Below are positions 10,992 to 21,826 of a stretch of DNA of 64,000 bases, one piece after another. Source of the stretch: Chalciporus piperatus (Eukaryota; Basidiomycota; Agaricomycetes; Boletales; Boletaceae). Under the pieces are notes generated by a model. It worked only from the letters and a program-made list of their open reading frames with translations, searched no databases and was not told the origin of the DNA. The position numbers and the translations under genes were made by a program. Within the stretch, counting starts at the first letter, position 1. The number at the start of each line of letters is the position of its first letter. The stretch spans positions 35,029 through 99,028 of the forward strand of contig JBBPTG010000095.1 of NCBI GenBank assembly GCA_038093975.1, read 5' to 3'.

Positions 10992-12050
10992 ATGGCTACC
11001 TACGCTGCTGCACCCTTCGATCACGCGAAAGCCGACGTCATCTTACGCTCCTCCGACAATGTCGACTTCCGGGTCTCCAAGCTCTTCCTCTCCCTCGCTT
11101 CTCCGTTCTTTGAAATCCTCTTCGACCTTCCCCAGCCCGCCGAGGCAAGCGAGGAACAGGATATCAAAGACGGCCTTGCTGTCATTCCTGTGACGGAGGA
11201 TAACAAGACTCTCGACGCTCTCCTCCGCTTTTGCTATCCCTGCACCCTCGCAGACGATCCCAAGCTCGAGGTGCTCAAGGACGTCGTAGCCGTCCTCGAT
11301 GCAGCCAAGAAGTATTCCCTTGATGCCATCGAGATCAAAGCCCGTCAAGCTATCTCGAATCCCACAATGCTCAAGGCAGAGCCACTCCAGTGTTTTGCCA
11401 TCGCATGTCGAGGGCGCTTACCGGAGGAGACTAGGCTTGCTGCAAAGTATATGTTGACACAACCCCTCATCCCTTCCTGGTTCGAGGAGATCGAATTGAT
11501 CACTGCGACTGATCTCCTTGCCCTGCTCACCTATCACAAAGCCTGCGGAGAAGCCGTCTATGCGCTGAGGACAGATATTTCCTGGATAAAAACTCACTAT
11601 GGGAGCAATGGAGCCTGCGCATGGCTCTCTGGCCGGCGTCTCTATACAGAGAACCAGCACGAAAGCATAGGCTTTCACACTAATAGAAATACCAATCAAG
11701 TCCTCAAAGATGGCATCTGTCCATGTGCTCGATCAACTAGGTCTCAATTCAGGCTGTTCAGCGAACCGCTTCACTGGTGGGACAATTTCATGGAGGGGGC
11801 ATTCACCGCGTTGCGAGATAAGCCATGCAGGGCAACCATAGAATCCCTTGCAGAGAAGACGGTCCGGGCTGTTAAAGCGTCGAACTGTCCGGGATGCTCC
11901 CCCAAGGTCTCGGACGGTATGCGCGACTTTACACGTCTCTTTGTGAGGAAAATAGAAGAAGAGATTTCTCAGGTACGGCTTCCACTCAACACATCTGCTG
12001 GACAGTCTGATATTTTGGCTTGGTAGATCCAGCTACCGTTGAAGTTCTGA
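10992..12050 (+). CDS. BTB/POZ-domain protein (paralog D)
   Basis: Two exons, 10992-11972 and 12027-12050, with a 54-nt intron (CAG|GTACGG ... GGTAG|ATC); 334 residues. The start M-A-T-Y-A-A-A-P-F-D-H is shared with the broken inverted copy. An in-frame upstream ATG at 10953 would add 13 residues that lie in repeated promoter sequence, so I prefer 10992. The BTB domain covers about residues 7-125, with a Ser replacing Phe in the V-F-K-L core. Cysteines recur in the C-terminal half (C-P-C-A; N-C-P-G-C). The tail exon reads I-Q-L-P-L-K-F. It is the right-hand product of the tandem duplication, next to the intact RXT3 3' end. Confidence 0.87.
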
Positions 12051-12345
12051 TCACTATCGACTATCAGCAGACGGAAGTGGGGGAATGTACAACGTGCTTG
12101 AATGTCTTTCTGTAGAATCTGTACCATTAGCGTCGACATACCTCCTAGTGGAACCGATTCATCTTGTGGAAGTGTCGATGAATCACGGAAAATTGCCGCT
12201 CACTGCTTGAATAAGAGAGTTGAGCGCTGAGCTGTAACCCGAAAAAACCGAACAAGAAAAATTATTCTATACATCACTCATACATAGCGATAGACATACG
12301 AAATAGCATCATCCCCGACCGAAATTATTCCTCGAGTGTACCGAG

Positions 12346-15300
12346 TTATGCCTGCAAATGCCACCGCCACCTCAGCACCCTCATCTTCAACTCGCCTTCC
12401 CGAACATCTTCACGTGCGTCTGCGTCGTCGTCCACGGCCATCTTATCGCCAGAATCGTCTTTGGTACCCTCCTTGACGGTGATGACGACATCTTCAAACA
12501 TGAAAGACTCCTCGCGCAAATTCTCTCGCAAGACACGAAGCGTGTGTTTCGCGATCGGAGGTGGGGGAGTTATCGACGGAGTATGGGGCTTCGGAATCGG
12601 AATCGGAATCGGCGACGCACTGTCCTCCTTAGCCTTCCCTTTCGCCCCCGCAGACGACGCAGACGCATCAGGTTCGGAAGGCTCAAGTTCACTGACGGTA
12701 GTGCTTGTAGGTGGAGGCGTTGGATCCTCGGTAGGCGGTGACGTAGGTTTGCCTTCAGGTGGTTCGACGTTCGTCGGGGTATCATTCGTGTTTGAGGCAA
12801 TGTCCGCCAGCGGTATAGAAGAAGCTGGTGCAGCAGGCTCGGGCTCCGCTATTGACGGTTTTGCGGCCAAAGGACCCAGGCTCGGACTCGGACTGGCGGC
12901 CGGAGCGTCGACAGTGCGTTCGGGAGGACCAAACACCGAAAGCGTATATCGCGACGTCCCACCTTCCACAGCACGAGTGACGAGGTAGGTCTCCTTCGTG
13001 CTCTCGAGCACCACCCCACTCCGCGAGGCCTCCTCCACAGACTGTATCTCCACATCACCATCTCCCCTTCCTTCCAAAGGAAGGGTGATCTTCCGACGTT
13101 TCCGTGGTGGCGGGTTCACTATCGACGCCTGATGGGACTGCGGGAAGAGCGCACACTTGACGACTTCAGGATCGTATTTAAACCTGCCCCCAAATTGAAT
13201 GGTCGAACGAGCGAATCAACAAAAAGGGAACTTACCCAATCCCAGTCTTGCCCTTCCCCTTGTCGGGAATACCAAACGAGATCGTCATCGCTCGCATCCT
13301 CTTGCCCTCTTCCGTGATCAACGCAACCTCGCTTGCCCCCGCCTTTTTCATCTCCCCGAAATCGACATCAAGTCTCTGTCTCTTCGGGGTATTCGTGACA
13401 TCAAACAGCGGCGGGGAGGGCGGTGGCGGAGCAAGGCCAAGAATGTCCGCACGACGTTGTGCATACTCTGCCAACCTCTGGGCACGATTGCGAATCCCAA
13501 GACCTGGAGCGACGTGTGCGTTTTGCTGCCAACGACTGGTTAGAACTACTCGATCAACAAAAAAAGGCCACGATGACACTCACCTCGACGACGTCGACGC
13601 TGATGACCTCAAACGCACTCCCATCGTGTCCCCACCCCCATCCACAACTAACACACCCCCTTCCATCATCCTCAGCCTCCTCAAAACTCGTCATTCTCCC
13701 AGCACTTTCTCCCCTCCCCGCATTCTCCTCCCCATAAAATGACTCACCCCACCCACCAATGAACCGACTTGCCCAAACACCACCTGCATACCCAGGTGGC
13801 TGAGGCTCACCGATCCCACCAGACGACGACGTGGATGGAACAGACGATGCAGGTGGAGCAGGGGGGAGGGGTGTACTCGTACGCGTGCGAGGAACGCTCG
13901 CAGTTCCGTTCACGTGGCCATTGATGCTTCCATTCACGCCACCACACATACCCACGCGGCTGTCGCTTTGCCCACTCTTGACAGCTCCAGAGGCTGAAGC
14001 CAGAGTAGGTACGAGAGCGAGCACGACACGGATCGTTTTGCCCTCCTTCTTCGTTCGAGTTATACCGCTCCATGTCAGTAGACCGGCATGCACTGCGCAT
14101 TGGATGACGTCGGAGTCGTCAGTGTACACTCGGCGGCGAGAGAAGGAGTATATCGAAGGAGTAACTGGGAATGGAGGCGGGGGGGGTAGACCACCACCCC
14201 AAAGGCGGAACTTAGAAGGTCTTGCAGGGGGCAGGAAAGATGGCGGAACAAGGACGGTCAGACGGAGTTCGGTGGGTATTTGCGGGACTGCAGGAGTAGG
14301 CTGTGGAACGGAGGGAGCAGGCAAAGCTAAGGGACTCGAACTCGAACCTGCCTCCGTCGCTTTACCCTCCACTGCCTTCTCCTCCTCGACGATGGGCGTA
14401 GGAATCCACTCCGGGAAATAATACGGGAAGGGCGTCCGTGGCCAAACGTGCGTCCCAAGACTGACAAACGGCTTCTTCTCCCTCTCCTTCCTCGTCTTCG
14501 CAAGCTCCTCGGCACTAGGCATCCGCTCAAGCATCTCCAGTCGTTCCCGCTCGAGCATCTCCAACCTCTCGCGTTCCAGAATCTCAAAACACTCCCGCTC
14601 CACCATCTCGAGACGCTCCCGCTCCATGATATCGAGTCCTCCAAGCCGATCACGTTCCAACAACTCGTTGCGTTCCCGTTGTAACATCTCGAACCGCTCC
14701 CGCTCCCGATCTCGTTCTTGCTCGCGTCCAAGAGCTTCTTGTCGTTCGCGTTCAGCTTCCGTGTGCACCTCGCCCTCGCGATGTACTGGGTTCATCTGCT
14801 CTCGTTCCCTCTCCATCGCTCCAGGCCGTTCGCGTTCGATGAGGCCCAGACACTCCCTCTCGCGCTTCTCCGCCATTTCCCGCTCCACTCGGGGTCCCAT
14901 CGGCCGTTCCTCGCGTTCCCGATCAGCAAGCGGCACATCAACGGCCATTCGGTTATCCCCCCCTCTCTCTCTTTCTCGATCCCTTGGAAGAACCCCGTTC
15001 GAACTAGCAACCTCCATCCCAATCCCTCTTTCCCTCTCCATCGCCTCCATACGTTCCCGTTCAAACGCCTCCGCACGTTCACGATCCAACATCTCCAAAC
15101 GATGAGGTTCCATGAGTCCCAAACGTTCACGATCAACAGGATGACGTTCGCGTTCGCGTTCCAGAATCGCACGTTCACGTTGATCCGAAGGCATCGCGCG
15201 TTCCCGTTCGTGCATGACTCGGTCCCGCTCGTTAAACAGCATACGCTCCCGTTGATCTTGGAACGCCCTTTCTACCATACGTTCCCTCTCCAGTCTCTCC

Positions 15301-17771
15301 CGCTCGAGGAAAGCGCGATCTCTGTCCGAGAGCCCGCGGTCCCGCTCGAACATGGCTCTCTCGCGTTCTGCCATGGCGCGTTCCCGATCTGGCATCGCCA
15401 CGCGTTCGTTATCGCGCTCTGGACCAGGCATGCCCATACGGTCGCGTTCTGGGATAGCTATCCTCTCGCGGTATTGACGGCGCTCGACTTCTCGTTCCCG
15501 TTCCCATGCAAGTTGGCGTTCGCGTTCGTTCATCAACTGAATCTCGCGTTCCCGAGGGAATTCGTGTGGAAGAGGGGCAGAGTGGTGCGGTCCAGGCGCT
15601 CCAGGTCCAGTCGTACTACTTCCAGGAAGTGGAGGCATGCCAGGGCCAGAATTGGGCATATTCATCCCCATGCTATGAGGAGACGGCAAACGCGAATGTG
15701 TTCGCCGTTCGCGTTCCCTTTCGCGATCTTGGCCACGGGGAGGTACTCCAGGCCCCGTCTCTCCCTCGCGATGCATCCCAGCCACGCGTTCGCGTTCACG
15801 TTGGATATGCAACTCTCGCTCCCTCAACTCTCTTTCTCGCGCTCCCATCGGCATGCCTTCCATCTCTCTTGCCATCATTTCACGGTCCCGGTCCATTCGT
15901 TCGCGTTCCCTTGTGGAAATGATCTCCCTCTCTCGTTCCCTCGGCGCACCCATTTCTCGTTGACCTGGCATCATCTCGCGTTCACGTGGAGGGAGATGTA
16001 CGCCAGGATCCCTCGGTGGCTCCCTCATCCGCTGACGTTCTCGCTCTCTTGCATAGGCAGCTCGTTCATGATCTGGATGATACCCATATTCGGGGTCACG
16101 CGTCGGGTCCCTGTCCCTGTCCATCTCCTTCTCACGAACGAGGTCACGTGAAGGACCACCCACACCCATTGGCATCTCCCGTTCCCGGGGAACGACAATG
16201 TCGCCTCGGTCTCGTGGGTCCCAGTCAGTAGGGTGTGTCTGGAATTGACCTTGTCCAGGCAGTAAAGGCGGACCTGGTGGGCGGTGAGGATGTGAGAGAG
16301 GTAGAGGTGGATGTATGCGGTCTCGATCGTGTGGTGGGCGGTCATGAGGGATGGGGGGCATCCGATCGCGTTCATTCATAGGTGGGACACGATCATGCGG
16401 AGGAGGGGGCATGATTAGGCGCTGGCTTGGACCTGGGGGTGATTGTTGTCCTTGAGCAGCCACACGTGGAGGAGGACCTTGAGTAGGGGGTGCACGGGCG
16501 AGAGGAGACATTCGGCGCATGTGGCGGTCGCGATCATGAGGGGAAGGAATCGGCCTATCGAGTGGTGGTGCCAGAGGACGGTCGTGTGCAGGAGGAATGG
16601 GTCTATCAAGCGAGGGAGCAAGGGAGCGTTCATGGGGAGGTGCAAGAGAGCGTTCGCGTGGCGACGGGAGGGCCCTTTCCCTTTCTCTGTCTCTCTCATA
16701 GGGACCCGCACCGCCACGTTCTCTGGCTGCGTGGCGGATAATCTCCATGTCTTCTTGGCGCTCACGATCGCGATCACGTTCCCAATCCTTTTCCCTGTCC
16801 CTTCCGGGTTTGAAGCTTATGCCAGGGCTTGTGTTGGGATGACCAGATGGGGGACCGTGTGCTTGGGCATGAGCCTGAGCCTGAGCAGCAAGTCTAGCTT
16901 TTTGCTCTTCAGCAGTGCGTTTATCGAGAATGAGGGTTCCAGAAGGCGTCATGAGCAGCTTGGAAGAAGACGGGGAATGGGCGGCTAAGATTGAGGCGAC
17001 ATAGGAAGGGTGAGAGAAAACGTGTCAGTAGCAGCCAGTTGGCGCGATCGAAAAGACATACAGATGTTCGAAGGAGTAGAACTACCGCTGACGTGAGCGC
17101 GCTGGACTACAGGACTACGGTCTACACGGATACATCAGAGAAAAAAACGCGCAGACGGCGAGGAGTATGGATAAGATAAATGATCAGCGTCAAACTGGGA
17201 CGGAGAAGTGAAAGGAAGGCATACCTGAGCCGGACATAACCGGTTTTATTTGAGCAGACTGTTGTTGGTGGAGAGTGCGTGCATGGTGTGACGCTGGGCC
17301 TGGCCCCAAATTGGACACTGCAAGAGGGGAGGACCCCTGACGCGGAGCCAGAGGAGGACCCCAGGAAGTGGGTGGATGCACGTGAGGGGGAGGCACGGGG
17401 GCAGATGGATGTTGGAGACTGGCCATTGCTGGTGTGGGATCGATTGGTGATGTTTGGACCTGGGAAGGAGGACGCGGGGTGATACGATGCATCGGGGGTG
17501 GGTCTGGTCGAGAAAAGGGCGAGGGTGCATAGTATGGTGCTGGGTTGGGCTGAGGGGGATATGGAGCCTGCGGAACAGGCGGGGGTTGCGGAGGGTGAGG
17601 GTGAGGGTGAGGGTGATGTGGCTGATGTTGGGATTGGGGAGAAGCCGAGTTTGCGTTGAGAGATGCGGTCGCTGATTGAGTCGGTGGGGGGGACTCGTGC
17701 TGCGACGCGGAGGGACGTTTTCTGTGCTGAGAGGGCGAGTCTTGGAGAAGATCAGAGACGTTCATATCCAA
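12346..17771 (-). CDS. RXT3: Rxt3-domain protein, Rpd3L histone deacetylase complex subunit
   Basis: Four exons by phase: 17771-17225, 16984-13584, 13525-13236 and 13183-12346; about 1691 residues. The N-terminus is Pro/His/Gln-rich. Residues about 183-1000 are a striking run of R-E-R / D-R-E-R units, then a tract of L-E-M-L-E-R-E-R-type repeats. The Rxt3 domain follows: F-V-S-L-G-T-H-V-W-P at the left, Y-T-D-D-S-D-V-I-Q-C-A-V-H-A-G in the middle, and F-K-Y-D-P-E-V-V-K-C-A-L-F-P near the C-terminal third. In yeast, Rxt3 belongs to the large Rpd3 deacetylase complex; there it is only about 300 residues. The first intron (240 nt) is long and might hide a small exon. The 13526-13583 intron uses TTGGCAG rather than an earlier AG, because only that keeps the frame. 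Long plus-strand frames across the repeat are shadows. Confidence 0.75.
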
Positions 17772-19264
17772 GAGTATTCAGCAGTGGAGAATGGAAAAAA
17801 AGACAAACAAAACGGAGGGAGAGGAGTTGTAGTTTGAAGATGAGAGCGGAAGGAAGAGGAACTAGGAAAAGTGTGAGTAAAAGGAAAGACTGCGAGCAAA
17901 ATCAGGTTCATTTCAATTAGATTCACATCTCACGATCGAGATCCATTCCCCACATGGGAAGATCGAGATCAAAGGCACGCGACGATCGCTATATTAGGAC
18001 ATGACGTTCCTCACTCCCTCGTCTGCTAACCTCTGCTAACTTACCCTCGGGGTGCTGAACGACGCCATCCACAGTCCCCCTCCGTATGTAGTCGATAACT
18101 TACCGTACATTCCACTCCTTCATTTACCCGAGAATCATGCCGTTCATGACGAACATCGTATCCCGGCCGATCTAGTCGACTTCCCGACATGCATTTCGAC
18201 TTCTAATCGCAATGCTGTAGAACCATGTGTATCTCATGTACATCCAAATAGACTTATCTCGGCCTTGCGCCCACCACCGCCGCGCGATATGGCCACCCAC
18301 ACCCCGCTCCGTCCATCTAGAGCCTCGCTGAGCCAAGTGGCGAGTATCAACCTTGTATCAACTCAAAGGCTCTTATCTCACCGCGTCACGAAAATACCGG
18401 GGTTCTCGTTGCTTCTCTTGATCAAACTGTCCCTTCTGAACATGCGACAAGCGATCAATATGTACTCCTGCTCAGTCTCCGCTGTCGCTTCCGAGTCGGG
18501 AAATCCATTATCCATCTCGAGTCAAATTTCAAGGTACAAACAGTTGTCACTTCGGCATTACCCCAATTCCCTTATCGTCTCAACGTGTTTCACTCTCTCA
18601 GCGCCCACTTGACTCCACACACCCAAGACGAGCGTGCTCAGCGTGCTTACGGCATCCTTCTTCCCTTCAGCTCATTGCAAAGCTTCCGGAAGAAGTGCTG
18701 TCTGTACCGTCGATAAGATCGATGAAATCGCACCGAGTCGTTTATTTCGCCTTCAAACTCGTCACTAGAATAAAACTGCGTTGCGGATCTTGTCTTTGAC
18801 AGCCATTTTATGGTATTGTTCTGATTAACTTTACTTGCAACATCCGATCCAACTGATCCATAGCTGCAACGTCACGGACCCCTCTGCACGAGCAGGACAC
18901 GAATGCATACGTCATGATATCCAATTTAAAATATGAAGCCACTTTCCCACGTTTGACATTGACAACTCGAGGGCAGCCAAACGGTTCGTTGGTGTCGACT
19001 TAGTAGGTTCGTAGGTTTGTTGAACGTCAGTGGCTCAACTCTCCCTTTCAGGACGGATCAATTGATGATCCGACCAAGCATAATAGACTTTATGTCAGCT
19101 CGATACGGTCCCGGGTATTGCGAGCCGTTTTCTGCGGGATGCTACTTAGCTGCAACGTGGCCGACTTCCATTGGTAGGTAGATGGGCTAACCCCTGTCTG
19201 TCATCTAAGTTTGAGCGTCGAACCTTGCGAGTGGCGTCATGGTAAGATGGCGGTTCGCTCCACA
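17772..19264. other. Intergenic, 1.5 kb upstream of RXT3
   Basis: A 186-codon open frame on the plus strand (18052-18612) has no recognisable domain and odd composition, so I do not call it a gene. The first few hundred bases presumably hold the RXT3 5' leader and promoter. Nothing else is supported. Confidence 0.45.
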
Positions 19265-21250
19265 AGGTGGATCAGTACTCAGTGCCCAGCGCTAGTACAA
19301 GGGGCAGTCACTAATGCCGTGTCTATCAAAGTTTTCTGTCATGTGGATACAAAGGTCCGAAGGAGCAACATTGTGATTTATCTTGTCCGATCACAAGAAA
19401 GAAAGAAAAACCATCGCGTAGGTATGTCGACGCTGATCATACAGAAATAAATTCAAGAACATGGTACATAGTACATTCCCCCGCCTCCGAGGGACACAGC
19501 CTTACAATCAACTCAGCACACTCACGGTGCGCAGGGACTGGATCAGAATTTCAACGGTAGCTGGATCTATCAAGCCAAAATATCAGACTGTCCTGCAGAC
19601 ATGATGCATGATGGGTCGAAGCCGTACTTCTTCTATTTTCCTCACAAAGAGCTCTGTGAAGTCGCTCATACCGTCGGAGACCTTGGGGGAGCATGCTTGG
19701 CAGTTCGACGCTTTAACAGCTCGAACCGTCTTCTCTGCAAGGGACTCTATGGTTTCCCTGCATGGCTTCTCTCGCAACGCAGTGAATGCCTCCTCCATGA
19801 AATCATCCCACCATTGAAGCGGTTCGCTGAATAGCCTGAATCGAGGCCTAGTCGAATGAGCACAGTTGCTATGTTGTCCATATTCATCGACCTCAGTAAA
19901 GGAGTTGTACCGGGCCGTCGTATATTGGTGTTGGCCGGCGAGCCATGCGCAGGCTTCGTTGCTCCCATAGTGAGTTTGTATCCAGGAAATATCTGTTCCT
20001 CAGCGCATAGACGGCTTCTCCGCAGGCTTTGTGATAAGTGAGCAGGGCAAGGAGATCAGTCGCAGTGATCAACTCGATCTCCTCGAACCAGGAAGGGATG
20101 AGGGGTTGTGTCAAGGTATACTTTGCAGCAAGCCTAATCTCCTCCGGCAAGTGCCCTCGATATGCGATGGCAAAACACCGGAGTGGCCCTGCCTCGAGGA
20201 TCGTGGGGTTCGAGATAGCTTGACGGGCTTTGAGCTCGATGGCGTCAAGGGAATACTTCTTGGCTGCATCGAGGACGGCTACGACGTCCTTGAGCACCTC
20301 GAGCTTGGGATCGTCTGCGAGAGTGCAAGGGTAGCAAAAGCGGAGGAGGGCATCAAGGGTCTTGCTATCCTCCGTCACAGGAATGACAGCAAGGCCGTCC
20401 TTGATCTCCTGTTCCTCGCTTGCCTCGGCGGGCTGGGGAAGGTCGAAGAGGGATTCGAAGAATGGAGAGGCGAGGGAGAGGAAGAGCTTGAAGACCCGGA
20501 AGTCGACATTGTCGGAGGAGCGTAAGATGACGTCGGCTTTCGCGTGATCGAAGGGTGCAGCAGCGTAGGTAGCCATTGTCTTGGGGCCCTGTAGCACATT
20601 GTCACTATACCTACATTGAAGCCTGACTGAAGACTCACTCAATGTGTATCGCGCGATCCGAGGGAAGAAACCGTTATCGATCGTGCTTTATATCCTTTCA
20701 AGTTGGACTATCGATCCATGCTATAGGAGCTGCGCCCTACTAGCCCCCCCTAACGGAGATGAACGAACGACGGTGCCTGCCATAATCCAAAGAATACTTT
20801 CTAATCGTAACGCATCCAGCAGTGAAGCCGTGGTAGCATGCATATTGGCCCGTCGGCTCCGCTGGCTCACTGTCTCTGGTTCGAAGAACGTACGGTCAGT
20901 CGACCAGTCAGTCGCGTCACACGGCAACAAGGGGTCACTGCACCGGAGGCTCGTATGATACTCCAAGATGGCAAGAGATTGCGCCAGGGGGCACGAGTCC
21001 AGTGGAAGGACGAAGATGGTATGGTTATGCCATCATTGCCATGTTTCTGTGAGGAAGTCCCTGCCGTCATTATTCAGATAATCGTCAGCCCACGTAGAAG
21101 TGGCGTCGAGAATAGGTAACCACGATCTGATCAAAGGCAACAGAAATGTGAGTGAGGATACCGCGGATCGACCGAGACGCTCCACACCCGACCAAGTTAT
21201 CGACGGCGTGGTGCCATGTTCAAAAATATGGTAGCAAGCAGGCAAACATG
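19265..21250 (-). repeat. Inverted third copy of spacer-BTB-3'flank unit
   Basis: Read on the minus strand, this stretch runs parallel to about 7700-9735: spacer landmarks at 21250-20600, BTB gene 20576-19543, then the 3' flank landmarks to about 19265. The uL5 pseudogene is not seen beyond 21250, where similarity stops. Together with copies 1 and 2 it brackets the RXT3 gene between inverted repeats. Confidence 0.7.
19543..20576 (-). pseudogene. BTB/POZ paralog E, broken by one inserted base
   Basis: Exons would be 20576-19628 and 19566-19543. The frame is intact for about 190 codons, through the whole BTB domain. An extra base in the run at 19996-19997 then (GAGGAACAG where paralog D has GAGGACAG) shifts it to a stop 38 codons later. 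Ignoring that base, the original frame continues to the end, including N-C-Q-A-C. Codons for four residues just before the intron are missing in frame, so the exon ends E-E directly at a GTACGG donor. The tail exon I-Q-L-P-L-K-F is preserved. So there is one inactivating indel: a very recent pseudogene, or a single-base sequence error. Confidence 0.8.
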
Positions 21251-21826
21251 TGATAACATGAGGACTCCGAGTCCTAAGTTCGAGCGTTGAAGCTGAAGCT
21301 CGTGGAAATAGTTGTTTCGAAAGGGCCGCCACATCATCCAGGCGCCTTGCTACTCTTCTTTCTCTCAGCCTTTTCCAGTGTCTCGTACGATGATGGCCAT
21401 CAACTTCAAATGAGGGGTATATGTAGAGTGCAACGGCGGTATCTGGCCCGGGGATCACTGCTTCGTGAAAATTGATTCAGTTCCAAAACGTACAACTCGT
21501 AGTTGAGCTTGGCAGAATTTGCTTCCGACGTTGACGTGCGATCGATCCAGGCAGATCGATCGCATTGGCGGGCGTGATCGGTCTCCAATAGTACAGTCGT
21601 ACGCCATGAGTTTGAGCTCACGAGTCCCAAGCCTGGCAACGTCCTCGCGAACTTGGACCATCGGAGCGGTTCAATGAGTTACTTTGAAGAAGGCCGATCA
21701 GTCGTGGGAGGAGGAGTGGGAAGCAAAGGTCACGTAAACTGAGCTGACATATCAGACGGCGATATTGCTTTGACCCTTACTGCGGTGCGTACCAAGACCC
21801 CTAGTCCTTACTATTCCCCAACTCCA
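21251..21826. other. Intergenic upstream of epoxide hydrolase
   Basis: No supported gene. An inverted pair-like run (gatcgatccaggcagatcgatcg near 21540-21562) is present. The 3' part is presumably the promoter of the plus-strand hydrolase gene. Confidence 0.4.

Noticed and set aside
14718..16151. 477-codon open frame on the plus strand
   Set aside because: It lies opposite the R-E-R repeat exon of RXT3; the repeat's biased codons keep the reverse frame open. No domain.
18052..18612. 186-codon open frame upstream of RXT3
   Set aside because: No motif, no splice-supported extension, composition unlike the genes around it.
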